From: Isoptericola halotolerans
Lineage (GTDB): Bacteria > Actinomycetota > Actinomycetes > Actinomycetales > Cellulomonadaceae
Length of the DNA: 64,000 nucleotides
Assembly: GCF_003003075.1 (NCBI RefSeq)
Contig: NZ_PVTX01000003.1
Location: 242,413-306,412 of the forward strand
Reading direction: 5' to 3'
The notes under the pieces are model-generated. The model did no database searches. It saw only the letters and a list, made by a program, of their open reading frames with translations, and was not told where the DNA came from. Position numbers and translations under genes: made by a program. Shown here piece by piece: positions 34,639 to 43,277 of the stretch. Every line of letters begins with the position of its first letter. Position 1 is the stretch's first letter.

Positions 34639-34866
34639 GTGCTCCAGACTCTGCGAGACATCCGCTGGGCCAGCGTCCTGACCGTCGTGGTCGCCGGTGC
34701 CTTCACCCTGGTCACGCTCGCCGCCGCGCTGCGCGGGCGGGTGTGGGCCTGGGTCCCGTTCGCGCTCTCGGCCGCGATCCTCGTGCGGGAGATCCGCTAC
34801 CTGCAGCGCGCCCGACGTCGTCCCGCGGGTTTCGACGAGCCGGACCGGCGCGCGGGGCGCGAGTAG
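34639..34866 (+). CDS. Small membrane protein, two helices
   Basis: A 75-aa protein with two hydrophobic helices (VLTVVVAGAFTLVTLAAAL and VWAWVPFALSAAILV) and a basic C-terminal tail. Its GTG start lies just downstream of a TACGCT -10-like hexamer without a Shine-Dalgarno, so a leaderless message is likely. It is divergent from the DsbA-like gene, and its TAG stop touches the 20-bp repeat array. Function unknown. Confidence 0.55.
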   Translation: MLQTLRDIRWASVLTVVVAGAFTLVTLAAALRGRVWAWVPFALSAAILVREIRYLQRARRRPAGFDEPDRRAGRE

Positions 34867-34971
34867 CGCTGCTACCTCGGCGCCGGCACTGCTACCTCGG
34901 CGAGAGCGGTACTACCTCGCGGCGTCCGGCACTACCTCGGCGGGAGTCGCACTACCTCGTGCCGGGGCGAG
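34867..34971. repeat. Second array of 20-bp-period CTACCTCG units
   Basis: CTACCTCG occurs at 34872, 34892, 34912, 34932 and 34952, all exactly 20 bp apart and all in one orientation. The variable 12 bases trend to GCGNNNNCGGCA. The copy at 34912 supplies the TAG stop of the minus-strand ECF gene, as the copy at 20743 does for metQ. The downstream units form that gene's last codons. Confidence 0.85.
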
Positions 34972-35496
34972 GCCGCGGGCCACGCCCGCCCGCGCCAGCC
35001 GGCCGGCGAGGAACAGGCCCAGCCACGTGCACGCCAGGAAGCTGCCCAGCATCAGCACCACGAACGTGACCAGGACGACCGGGGCCATCGACCCCATGTC
35101 GAACGCCACCCAGCCCGAGGCGATGTACGCCGCGCCGAACACGAGCGCGTCGACGAAGAACAGCCACGGCCGCCAGACCCGGTAGCGGGTCACCAGGAAC
35201 GCCAGCTCGACGGCGGCGCCCGCCATCAGGCAGGTGACGATCGAGTACACGCCCACCGGCGAGGCGGACGAGACGACCCCGGCCACGAACGTGGTCAGGA
35301 CCGCCGCCCCCGGCCGGCGCAGCAGCGCCAGGGCCAGCACTGGCCCGATGATCCACAGGCCCACCATCGGCGCGTAGGCCATGGGGGCCGCGGCGGCGAG
35401 CGGCGCGCTGACGAAGTTGGCGGGGATCAGCAGCACGCCCAGGGCGGCGCCGATGGCGGCGCACGTCATGAGGTAGCGGGTGGTGACGGACGTCAT
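34912..35496 (-). CDS. ECF transporter S component (substrate-specific membrane subunit)
   Basis: A 194-aa protein with about six helices (AAIGAALGVLLIPANFVSAPL, MVGLWIIGPVLALALL, FVDALVFGAAYIASGWVAF). It is third in a three-gene ECF operon, 20 bp after the T component. The pattern is similar to YkoE/ThiW-type S components, but the substrate cannot be read. Its last residues, PAEVVPDAAR, and stop codon come from the 20-bp repeat array, so the natural C-terminus may have been rewritten by the repeat. Confidence 0.75.
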   Translation of the reverse strand: MTSVTTRYLMTCAAIGAALGVLLIPANFVSAPLAAAAPMAYAPMVGLWIIGPVLALALLRRPGAAVLTTFVAGVVSSASPVGVYSIVTCLMAGAAVELAFLVTRYRVWRPWLFFVDALVFGAAYIASGWVAFDMGSMAPVVLVTFVVLMLGSFLACTWLGLFLAGRLARAGVARGLAPARGSATPAEVVPDAAR

Positions 35497-35516
35497 GGGG
35501 ACTCCAAGCGGGAGGG

Positions 35517-36293
35517 TCAGGCGGGGGTGAGGGTCGCGGCCAGGACGGCGCACGCCGCGGCCCCGGCCCAGAACGAGAGGAGCAGGACGACGTCGCGCGC
35601 CCCGAAGGGGACGACGGTGCGCTCGGTGCGGGTGGGGTGGGCGCCGAACCCGCGGGCGTCCATCGCCAGGGAGACCCGCTCGGCGTGGCGGATCCCACCG
35701 GCGAGCAGCGGCACCACGTACCCGGCTTGCCGGCGCACGGCCACCACCGGCCCCCGGCCGGGTGCGACGCCCCGCACCCGGTGGGCGCCGCGGATGACCT
35801 CGAGCTCGTGGCCGAACCGGGGCACGAACCGCAGCGCGGCAAGCGCCGCGTACCCGACGCGGTAGGGCAGGTGGAGCTGCTGGGTCATGGCCCGCACGAC
35901 GTCGGCGCCCGACGTCGTGAGGCCGCCGAGCAGGACGAGCATCATCAGCGCCACGGTGCGCACCGCGGTCGCGAGCCCGGTCGCCAGGGCGCCGGACCGC
36001 ACCTCGAACCCGCCGACGGTGGCGAGCACCGTCGTGTCCGCCACGAGCGCGGGGTCGGTGAGCAGGCCGAACGAGAACGTCATGACGACGGTCAGGGCCG
36101 CTGCTCCCCCGGCGATCGCGGCGAGCACCCGCGGGCTCTGCCGCCCCGCGACGGCGAGCACCGCGAACGCGCCGAGCGCGACCAGGGCGGGGGTCAGCAC
36201 GTCGCGGGTGGTCACGACGTAGACCATGACGGGGACCGGCCCGAGGACCTTGACCAGCGGGTTGTACGTACGCAGGTCGCCCAGGCCGTTCAC
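35517..36293 (-). CDS. ECF transporter T component (energy-coupling transmembrane protein)
   Basis: A 258-aa protein with four to six helices. The coupling motif region is MTQQLHLPYRVGYAALAALRFVP, followed by VRRQAGYVVPLLAGGIRHAERVSLAMDARGFG with the ARG coupling helix of EcfT/CbiQ proteins. GTG 36293 overlaps the ATPase stop by 4 bp. It links the ATPase to the S component. Confidence 0.88.
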   Translation of the reverse strand: MNGLGDLRTYNPLVKVLGPVPVMVYVVTTRDVLTPALVALGAFAVLAVAGRQSPRVLAAIAGGAAALTVVMTFSFGLLTDPALVADTTVLATVGGFEVRSGALATGLATAVRTVALMMLVLLGGLTTSGADVVRAMTQQLHLPYRVGYAALAALRFVPRFGHELEVIRGAHRVRGVAPGRGPVVAVRRQAGYVVPLLAGGIRHAERVSLAMDARGFGAHPTRTERTVVPFGARDVVLLLSFWAGAAACAVLAATLTPA

Positions 36294-38062
36294 GCGTCCG
36301 CCCCCGCCAGGTGCACCGCGGGCAGACGCGCCGCGGGCAGGTCGGCCAGCCGCGTCACGGCGTGCCACGCCGGGTCGCGCAGCGCCCCGGTGGCGCGGGC
36401 GAGCGGCGGCGTGCGCAGGCCGGCCGCAGCCAGCACGGCGTCGTCACGCAGCAGGACGGCGGGGCTCCCGTCCGCCACGACGCGCCCGCCGGCCAAGGCC
36501 ACCACACGCGTGGCGTGCTCGGCGACCAGCTGCATGTCGTGGCTGACGACCACCACGGTGGTGCCGTCGTCGTGCAGGGTGGTGAGCAGGTCGAGGAGCT
36601 CGACGGCGCGCTCGCGGTCCTGGCCGTACGTGGGTTCGTCGAGGACGAGCACGTCGGGGCGGCAGACGATCGCCGTGCCGACGGACAGGCGGCGCTTCTG
36701 CCCGCCGGAGAGCCAGAACGGGTGGCGGTCGCGCAGGGCGCCCAGCCCGAACCGGTCCAGGACGTCGTCCACCCGCGCCACGACCTCGCCGTCGGGCACG
36801 CCGCGCAGCCGCAGGCCGTGGGCGAGCTCGTCGTCGACGCGGCCGGTGACGAACTGGTGCTCCGGGTTCTGGAAGACGAAGCCGACGGCGGCGGTGAGGT
36901 CGCGGACGTCGGCGCGCCACGGGTCGAGCCCGCCCACGCGCACGGACCCGGCGACGGCGCGGCGCCGGGGCCGCAGCACGCCCGCGACGAGCTGGGCGAG
37001 GGTCGTCTTGCCCGCACCGTTGGCGCCGACCAGCGCGAGCAGGTCCCCGCGGGCGACGTCCAGGCTCACGTCGTCGAGCACGGTGCGCCCGCCGCGGCGG
37101 ACGGTGAGGTGGTCGACGCTGACGACGACGTCCCGGCGGTCCACCGGTGGCACGTCCGGCTCCTGCACCGCCACGGGGGCCGGGAGGCTGACGGCGTCGA
37201 GGGCGCCGGTCAGCTCGGCCGGGGTGAGCGGCAGCGGGTCGATCGGCACGCCCGCCGCGCGCAGCCGCAGCGCGGCGAGGGTGGTGGTGGGCAGCCAGAC
37301 CCCGAGCTCGGCGAGCTCCTCGGCCCGGCCGGCGAGGACCTCGCGGACCGGACCGCTGGTGGCGACGCGGCCGGCGGCGTCGAGGACCACGACGCGGTCG
37401 GCGGCCTCGACGGCGGCGTCCAGGTCGTGCTCGACGAGCAGCACGCCCCGCTCGCCCGACGCCGTGACCGACCGCAGCGTGGCGTAGAACTGCTCGACGC
37501 CGTCGGGGTCGAGGTTGGCGGTGGGCTCGTCGAGGACGAGCAGCCGGGCGCCCACCGCGAGGGCGCAGGCGAGCGCGAGGCGTTGGCGGCCGCCGCCGGA
37601 GAGCAGGGCCGGGTCGTCGCCGCGGCGCTCCCACAGGCCGACCTGGCGCAGCGCGCCCTCGGCGCGGGCGAGCACCTCGGCGGGCGGGCGGCGCAGGTTC
37701 TCGGGCGCGAAGCAGACCTCGTCGAGCACCGAGCCGGTGACCACCTGCGCGTCCGGGTCCTGGAAGACCATGGCGACGTCGGCGGCGAGCAGCGGCGGGC
37801 GCGTGGCCGCGACGTCGTGCCCGCCCGCGGTGAGCGTGCCGGTGACGTCGGCGTCCACCACGTGCGGGACCAGACCGTTGGTGGCCAGCGCCAGCGTGGA
37901 CTTGCCGCACCCCGACGGACCGAGCAGCAGCACGACCTCACCCGGCCGCACGGCGAGGTCGACACCGTCGGGTGCCGGGTCGCCGAGCCGGTGGCCGCCG
38001 TCGTCGAGCGGCAGGTGGTGCCGCACGCGCAGGCCACGCAGCTCCAGGAGGGGTGAGGTCAC
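36290..38062 (-). CDS. ECF transporter ATPase with two fused ABC domains
   Basis: A 590-aa protein with two ABC domains. First: Walker A GPSGCGKST, signature LLSGGGRQRLALA and LLVLDEPTANLD. Second: Walker A GANGAGKTT, signature LSGGQKRRLS and VLVLDEPTYGQD. Order ATPase-T-S resembles YkoDCE-type importers. GTG 38062 is chosen: a longer frame would run through the DtxR-like box. A TATCCT hexamer six bases before this GTG implies a leaderless transcript. The substrate is probably tied to iron supply. Confidence 0.9.
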   Translation of the reverse strand: MTSPLLELRGLRVRHHLPLDDGGHRLGDPAPDGVDLAVRPGEVVLLLGPSGCGKSTLALATNGLVPHVVDADVTGTLTAGGHDVAATRPPLLAADVAMVFQDPDAQVVTGSVLDEVCFAPENLRRPPAEVLARAEGALRQVGLWERRGDDPALLSGGGRQRLALACALAVGARLLVLDEPTANLDPDGVEQFYATLRSVTASGERGVLLVEHDLDAAVEAADRVVVLDAAGRVATSGPVREVLAGRAEELAELGVWLPTTTLAALRLRAAGVPIDPLPLTPAELTGALDAVSLPAPVAVQEPDVPPVDRRDVVVSVDHLTVRRGGRTVLDDVSLDVARGDLLALVGANGAGKTTLAQLVAGVLRPRRRAVAGSVRVGGLDPWRADVRDLTAAVGFVFQNPEHQFVTGRVDDELAHGLRLRGVPDGEVVARVDDVLDRFGLGALRDRHPFWLSGGQKRRLSVGTAIVCRPDVLVLDEPTYGQDRERAVELLDLLTTLHDDGTTVVVVSHDMQLVAEHATRVVALAGGRVVADGSPAVLLRDDAVLAAAGLRTPPLARATGALRDPAWHAVTRLADLPAARLPAVHLAGADA

Positions 38063-38066
38063 CGGG

Positions 38067-38085
38067 TCAGGATAGGCAAACCTCA
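38067..38085 (-). promoter_or_regulatory. DtxR/IdeR-like iron box over the ECF operon promoter
   Basis: TCAGGATAGGCAAACCTCA matches the 19-bp box TTAGGTTAGGCTAACCTAA at 15 positions. It covers the likely -10 (TATCCT on the minus strand) and ends 4 bp before the start codon, an ideal repressor position. Confidence 0.6.
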
Positions 38086-38110
38086 CCCCTCCTGGCGAGG
38101 GGCGTCCGAC

Positions 38111-38127
38111 GACCGGGCGCCCCGGTC
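38111..38127 (-). terminator. Short hairpin after the sulfatase gene
   Basis: GACCGGGCGCCCCGGTC folds into a 7-bp stem with CGC loop, 15 bp after the sulfatase stop on the minus strand. No T-run. Confidence 0.4.
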
Positions 38128-38142
38128 GCGGCGCCGGTCCGG

Positions 38143-40509
38143 CTACTGCTGCGCCATCGCGACCCGCAACCGCTCCGCCGGCGAGATGTAGTGGTCGTGG
38201 TCGTCCTTGCCCACGTCGAGCTGGACCCAGGCGATGCGTCCCGTGAACCGGCTCGTGCGGGCGTCGTAGGCGTCGGACACGCAGGTGCCCGACTCCCGCC
38301 CGACGTCGGTGGTCTCGTCCGCGGAGAAGACCAGTGGCTGCGTGGCCTTCACACGCCCGTGCCCCACCGCCGCACCGTCGTGGAACAGCGTGACGTCGCC
38401 ACCCTTGCCCAGCCCGCCGCCGTCGTAGGCGAGCTCGGCACGCAGCTGGTGCGTGCCGGCCGGGACCGGTTCGTCCGCGACCACGTCGTACCGGTGGATG
38501 CCGAGCACGTTGTAGGTGAACGTCAGCCGGCCACCCGTGGCGTGCACGGACCAGCCGCCGAACCGCCCGCCCTGCGCGATGAGGACCCCGCCGGCTCCGG
38601 CGGCGGGCACCTCGACCTCTGCCGTCACCGAGAACGACTTGTTCTTCACGCTCACGACGCTGTTCTCCGACAGCCGGCCCATCCCGGGGAAGAACAGCTG
38701 GGAGTCACCGTGGATCAGGGTGGGACGCCCGGCGATCTCCGGCACGAGCCGTTCGGCGGTGCGGTCGTCCAGCGGGAGCACGCCGTACCGGGCCGCCTCG
38801 ATCAACCACAGGCGCTGCAGTCCGGCGAGCATCTCGGGGTGCTCCGCCGCCAGGTCGCGGGCCTGGCTGAAGTCCGCCGCGCCGTCGTAGAGCTCCCACG
38901 TGTCGTCGTCGAACGCCACCAGGTCACCGCCGACCATGTCCCACGGCGTGCGGTGCTTGGTGACGGCGCTCCACCCCCGGTGGTAGATGCCGCGGTTGCC
39001 GAACATCTCGAAGTACTGCAGGTCGTGCCGCTCGGGTGCCTCCGCGTCGTCGAACGCGTACAGCATCGACGTGCCCTCGACGGGCGACTGGAGCACACCG
39101 TTGACCATCGTGGGCTCGGGGATCCCCGCCGCCTCGAGCACGGTCGGTGCGACGTCGACGACGTGGCTGAACTGCGACCGCAGGCCGCCGCCGTCGGTGA
39201 TCCTGCGCGGCCAGTGCACCACCGTGCCGTTGCGCGTCCCGCCCCAGTGCGACGCCACCTGCTTGGTCCACTGCAGGGGCGAGTTCATGGCCCAGGCCCA
39301 CCCGACCGCGTAGTGGTTGTACGAGTCGGGCGAGCCGAAGTCGTCCAGCTTGGACCGCATGAACTCCGGGGTCTCCAGCGCCGCCATGCCGTTGAAGTTC
39401 GCCATCTCGTTGAACGCGCCGTTCACCGTGCCCTCCGCCGACGCCCCGTTGTCGCCGACGATGTAGAAGACGAGCGTGTCCTCGAGCACCCCGACGTCCT
39501 CCAGCGTGTCGACGAACCGCCCCACGTGGTGGTCGGTGTGCTCGAGGAACGCTGCGTACACCTCCATCTGGCGTGCCAGCACAGGCTTGAGGTCGTCCGG
39601 CATGTCGTCCCACGCAGGGATCTCGTCGTGGCGGGCGGGCAGCTCCGCGTCGACCGGGATCACCCCGAGCTCCTTCTGCCGGCGGAACGTCCGCTCACGC
39701 TGCGCGTCCCACCCGTCGTCGAACTGCCCCCGGTACCTCTCGATCCACTCGGCGGGCACGTGGTGCGGTGCGTGCGTCGCGCCCGGCGCGAGGTACACGA
39801 AGAACGGCTTGTCCGGCATGAGCGCCTTCTGCTGGCGCACCCACGCCGACGCGTGGTCCACGAGGTCCTCGGTGAGGTGGTAGCCCTCCTCGGCGGTCGC
39901 CGGCGGCTCCACCGGCGTCGTCCCGTCGTACAGCGCCGGGTCCCACTGGTTGTTCTCACCGCCGATGAAGCCGTAGAACGTCTCGAAGCCGCCCCCGCCC
40001 GAGGGCCAGGCGTCGAAGGGCCCCATCGGCGACGACTGCCACACCGGCACCTCGTGGCACTTGCCGAACTGCGCCGTCGAGTAGCCGTTGAGCCGCAGGG
40101 TCAGCGCCAGGGGCGCCTTCGTGTTGGGTCGCAGCGAGCTGTTCCCGGGGGCCGACGTCGCCGTCTCGGTGATGCTTCCCATGCCGACCGAGTGGTGGTT
40201 GCGGCCCGTGAGCAGCGCCTGCCGCGTCGGGGCGCACAGGGCCGTGGTGTGGAACCGGTTGAACCGCAGGCCGCCACCGGCCAGCCGCTCCACGGTCGGG
40301 GTGCGGCACGGACCGCCGAAGGTGCTCGAGGCGCCGAACCCGACGTCGTCCAGCAGGATCACCACCACGTTCGGAGCCCCCTCCGGCGGCAGCAGCGGCT
40401 CGATCGGCCGGAACGACGTGTCCGGGTCCCGCGCGTCATAGGTCGTGGGCCCGGGTGGCGTGCGGTCCGGGATGGGCAGCATCGTGCGGGCGTGCTGGTC
40501 AGGACGCAT
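38143..40509 (-). CDS. Arylsulfatase (type I, formylglycine-dependent)
   Basis: A 788-aa sulfatase. Asp54-Asp55 (VILLDDVGFG) bind Ca, and Cys92-Ala-Pro-Thr-Arg96 followed by LLTGRN is the CxPxR signature whose Cys becomes formylglycine. Further metal and substrate blocks are YLAPGATHAPHH and IVGDNGASAEGTVNGAFNE. The C-terminal 200 residues (from about 590) are a jelly-roll-like extension. There is no signal peptide, so it acts in the cytosol. The start MRPDQHARTM at 40509 is chosen; a longer open frame upstream overlaps the FGE gene. It is divergent from its own activating enzyme. Confidence 0.93.
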   Translation of the reverse strand: MRPDQHARTMLPIPDRTPPGPTTYDARDPDTSFRPIEPLLPPEGAPNVVVILLDDVGFGASSTFGGPCRTPTVERLAGGGLRFNRFHTTALCAPTRQALLTGRNHHSVGMGSITETATSAPGNSSLRPNTKAPLALTLRLNGYSTAQFGKCHEVPVWQSSPMGPFDAWPSGGGGFETFYGFIGGENNQWDPALYDGTTPVEPPATAEEGYHLTEDLVDHASAWVRQQKALMPDKPFFVYLAPGATHAPHHVPAEWIERYRGQFDDGWDAQRERTFRRQKELGVIPVDAELPARHDEIPAWDDMPDDLKPVLARQMEVYAAFLEHTDHHVGRFVDTLEDVGVLEDTLVFYIVGDNGASAEGTVNGAFNEMANFNGMAALETPEFMRSKLDDFGSPDSYNHYAVGWAWAMNSPLQWTKQVASHWGGTRNGTVVHWPRRITDGGGLRSQFSHVVDVAPTVLEAAGIPEPTMVNGVLQSPVEGTSMLYAFDDAEAPERHDLQYFEMFGNRGIYHRGWSAVTKHRTPWDMVGGDLVAFDDDTWELYDGAADFSQARDLAAEHPEMLAGLQRLWLIEAARYGVLPLDDRTAERLVPEIAGRPTLIHGDSQLFFPGMGRLSENSVVSVKNKSFSVTAEVEVPAAGAGGVLIAQGGRFGGWSVHATGGRLTFTYNVLGIHRYDVVADEPVPAGTHQLRAELAYDGGGLGKGGDVTLFHDGAAVGHGRVKATQPLVFSADETTDVGRESGTCVSDAYDARTSRFTGRIAWVQLDVGKDDHDHYISPAERLRVAMAQQ

Positions 40510-40731
40510 CGGTGGGCTCCGCTCGGTCCGGTCATGACGAAGGACGCGCTCACGGTACGGATCCCCACCCTGGAGGCACATCACCCAGACCGCGTGAGAA
40601 TCCGGCGCAGGGCAGGCCCGTCGACGTTCGCACGATCTGCGCGATGCCAGTCGCGGGCAGCAGGCATAGCGTGGCCGGAGCGCGACACGACGGGCCTTCC
40701 CCGGCCTGGTCCGAGCCACCGAGGAGACAGG

Positions 40732-41649
40732 ATGCGTACGGCACACGGACGGATGGTCGCGATCCCGCCGGGCACCTTCCTCATGGGCAGCGACGACCAC
40801 TATCCCGACGAGCGCCCCGCTCACGAGCACCCGGTCCGGGCGTTCTGGATCGACCGGTTCGCGGTCACCAACGCCGACTTCGCCCGCTTCGTGGCGGACA
40901 CGGCGTACGTGACCGTGGCGGAGCGTCCGCTGGACCAGGCCGACCTGCCGGGCAGCTCCAGCGCAGCGCGCAGCCCGGGAGCCCTCGTGTTCACTCCCAC
41001 GCGGGGCCCCGTCGACCTGCGGGACTGGCGGCAGTGGTGGCGCTGGCAGCACGGTGCGCAGTGGCGCCACCCGGAGGGTCCGGGCACGTCGATCGAGCAC
41101 CGGATGGACCATCCCGTGGTCCAGGTGGCGTACGAGGACGCCCAGGCCTACGCGCGGTGGGCGGGTGCCCGGCTGCCCACGGAGGCGGAGCACGAGTACG
41201 CCGCTCGCGGCGGGCGGGCCGGTCAGGAGCCCTACGCCTGGGGCGCCGACCCGTACCCCGGCGGGACGCTGCAGGCGAACACGTGGCTCGGACGGTTCCC
41301 GTACGAGCACCGAGGACCGCACGGCGCGACGACGACGCCCGTGGGCACCTTCCCGCCGAACGGGTTCGGGCTCTCGGACATGATCGGCAACGTGTGGGAG
41401 TGGACCGGCTCGGTCTACACCGCGCTGCACCGCGTCCCCGGTGCGGCGCGCATCGGTCCCGAGCACCGCCCCGGTCTGCTCGCGGCCCAGGAGAGCCCGG
41501 CCGCGTCGGCGACGCGCCGCGTGCTGAAGGGCGGCTCGTACCTGTGCTCACCGGACTACTGCCTGCGGTTCCGCCCCGCAGCCCGGTCGGCCCAGACCGA
41601 GGACACCTCGGCCACGCACATCGGCTTCCGCTGCGCGCGCAGCGCCTGA
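40732..41649 (+). CDS. Formylglycine-generating enzyme (sulfatase modifying factor)
   Basis: A 305-aa FGE-sulfatase domain protein. It has the PPGTFLMGSDDHYPDERPAH start, LPTEAEHEYAARGG, DMIGNVWEWTGSVY, and GGSYLCSPDYCLRFRPAAR with the two copper-binding active-site Cys five residues apart (C-x4-C). It oxidises the CxPxR Cys of the adjacent sulfatase to formylglycine. ATG 40732 follows GAGGAGACAGG. The divergent layout, with 222 bp between the starts, indicates shared control. Confidence 0.95.
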   Translation: MRTAHGRMVAIPPGTFLMGSDDHYPDERPAHEHPVRAFWIDRFAVTNADFARFVADTAYVTVAERPLDQADLPGSSSAARSPGALVFTPTRGPVDLRDWRQWWRWQHGAQWRHPEGPGTSIEHRMDHPVVQVAYEDAQAYARWAGARLPTEAEHEYAARGGRAGQEPYAWGADPYPGGTLQANTWLGRFPYEHRGPHGATTTPVGTFPPNGFGLSDMIGNVWEWTGSVYTALHRVPGAARIGPEHRPGLLAAQESPAASATRRVLKGGSYLCSPDYCLRFRPAARSAQTEDTSATHIGFRCARSA

Positions 41650-41768
41650 GCGTCCGCGGCCTCACCCGTCCTCCGGGTCGGCCATGCCACCGAGGGCAGC
41701 ATCCCGGCATCCACCACCGAGCGGCACTCCCGCGCGGCGCGGTCTCGTCCCGGAGTAGCCTCCTGCAC

Positions 41769-42542
41769 ATGACTGCCGTTCGGACGCACACCCACGCCCA
41801 GGCCGTCGACGCCGCCATCGACCTGTTCTCCCGCCAGGGCTTCGAGCAGACGACGGTCGAGGAGATCGCCGACGCCGCGCAGGTCAGCCGCGCCACGTTC
41901 TTCCGCCGCTTCCGGTCCAAGGAGGACGTGATCTTCGCCGACCACGAGCTCCTCCTGGAGGAGGTGGTGGTCATGCTCGCCGCCACCCGGCCGGAGGCGC
42001 GCGAGACCGACGAACCCGGTGGCCGCGAGTCCCCGTGGAACCCCGCCGTCGACCCCTACCTGGAGGTGTGCCGCGCCGCCCGCCTCGTGTTCGACCACCA
42101 CGTGGGCCAGCGCGAGACCTCGCTCGCCCGCCACCGGCTCCTGCAGCAGGTGCCCGCGCTGCGGGACCGCGAGCTCGTGACGACGCACCGGTACGAGCGC
42201 GCGTTCACCGCATACCTGCGCGACACCCTGCCGCCGGACCGGTCCAGCACCACCATGTCGATCGCGTTCGCGGCCTCGGTCGTGGCCGTGCACAACGCGG
42301 TGCTGCGCCGCTGGCTGCGCAACCCGTACCTCGACCTGCGCCCGGACCTGGAGGAGGCGTTCGCCGAGCTGCGGCGCGCGGCCTGGGCACCGGGGGCCGA
42401 CGGCGCCGCCCCGGCCGGGTCGTCGGCCACGGGCACGCCCGAGCCGGCCGTCCCCACCAACCGTCGCGTCGTGGTGGCCGTCCTGGACCAGGACGCCGAC
42501 GCCGACGACATCGCGCGGGCCGTGCGCGACGTCCTGGCCTGA
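41769..42542 (+). CDS. TetR-family transcriptional regulator
   Basis: A 257-aa regulator, longer than usual. The helix-turn-helix is TTVEEIADAAQVSRATFFRRFRSKEDVIFAD (about 28-58). The C-terminal 50 residues, after an Ala/Gly/Pro linker, read RRVVVAVLDQDADADDIARAVRDVLA, a small extra alpha/beta-like module. It is 8 bp upstream of pnuC on the same strand, so control of NMN or nicotinamide riboside uptake is possible but unproven. Confidence 0.88.
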   Translation: MTAVRTHTHAQAVDAAIDLFSRQGFEQTTVEEIADAAQVSRATFFRRFRSKEDVIFADHELLLEEVVVMLAATRPEARETDEPGGRESPWNPAVDPYLEVCRAARLVFDHHVGQRETSLARHRLLQQVPALRDRELVTTHRYERAFTAYLRDTLPPDRSSTTMSIAFAASVVAVHNAVLRRWLRNPYLDLRPDLEEAFAELRRAAWAPGADGAAPAGSSATGTPEPAVPTNRRVVVAVLDQDADADDIARAVRDVLA

Positions 42543-42550
42543 GGAGCGAG

Positions 42551-43249
42551 ATGATCGACTGGCTGTTCTCCGCCACCTTCACCGTCGGCGGCGAGCAGAT
42601 CCTGTGGCGCGAGGTGATCGGCAACGCGTTCGGCCTGGCCTCGGCGCTGGGCGGCATGCGCCGCAAGGTGTGGGCGTGGCCGGTGGGCATCGTCGGCAAC
42701 GTGCTGCTGTTCACCGTGTTCCTCGGGTCGCTGTTCGGCGACGCGGGCCGCGTGGACATGCTGGGCCAGGCGGGCCGGCAGGTCATGTTCATCGCCGTGT
42801 CGGTGTACGGGTGGGTCCGCTGGCGCGAGACCCGCCGCCAGGACCTGGAGGTCCGCGCGGACGGCAAGGTGCCGTCGTCGGGCGGGGCGGGCGTGCACCC
42901 GCAGTGGGCGCGATGGTGGGAGCGCCTCCTGCTGGTCGTCGCACTGGTCGGCGGCACGCTGCTGCTCACGCCGCTGTTCCGGGCGCTCGGGTCCTACGAG
43001 CCGGTGTGGGCGGACGCCTGGATCTTCATGGGCTCCCTGCTGGCGACGTACGGCATGGCGCGCGGCTGGGTCGAGTTCTGGTTGATCTGGGTGGCGGTCG
43101 ACGTCGTGGGCGTGCCGCTGCTGTGGAGCGCCGGGTACTACGCGACGTCGTTCATGTACATCTTCTACGGGGCGTTCACCCTGGTCGGGTTCTTCGTGTG
43201 GTGGCGGGTCAACCGTCGCGAGCAGGCGACGGCCGGCGCGGCCACCTGA
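42551..43249 (+). CDS. pnuC: PnuC-type nicotinamide riboside/NMN transporter
   Basis: A 232-aa protein with seven likely helices. Family features are REVIGNAFGLASALGGMRRKVWAWPVGIVGNVLLFTVF, GQAGRQVMFIAVSVYGWVRW and the C-terminal WILVAVDVV-like segment with SAGYYATSFMYIFYGAF. It facilitates uptake of a vitamin B3 precursor for NAD synthesis. ATG 42551 has GAGGAGCGAG upstream. It is probably co-transcribed with the TetR gene. Confidence 0.92.
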   Translation: MIDWLFSATFTVGGEQILWREVIGNAFGLASALGGMRRKVWAWPVGIVGNVLLFTVFLGSLFGDAGRVDMLGQAGRQVMFIAVSVYGWVRWRETRRQDLEVRADGKVPSSGGAGVHPQWARWWERLLLVVALVGGTLLLTPLFRALGSYEPVWADAWIFMGSLLATYGMARGWVEFWLIWVAVDVVGVPLLWSAGYYATSFMYIFYGAFTLVGFFVWWRVNRREQATAGAAT

Positions 43250-43277
43250 CCGCCCCGTCCGCCGCCCGGCCGCCGCG

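Noticed and set aside
38063..38142. TPP riboswitch before the ECF operon
   Set aside because: The likely transcript begins at the start codon and no THI-box consensus is present; an iron box fits better.
37972..40700. Very long open frames opposite real genes (for example over 1000 codons through the sulfatase and ECF genes, or about 970 codons across 45839-48751)
   Set aside because: They are antisense shadows of high-GC genes: low-complexity Arg/Gly/Ala/Pro composition, no domain patterns, while the other strand carries clear catalytic motifs.
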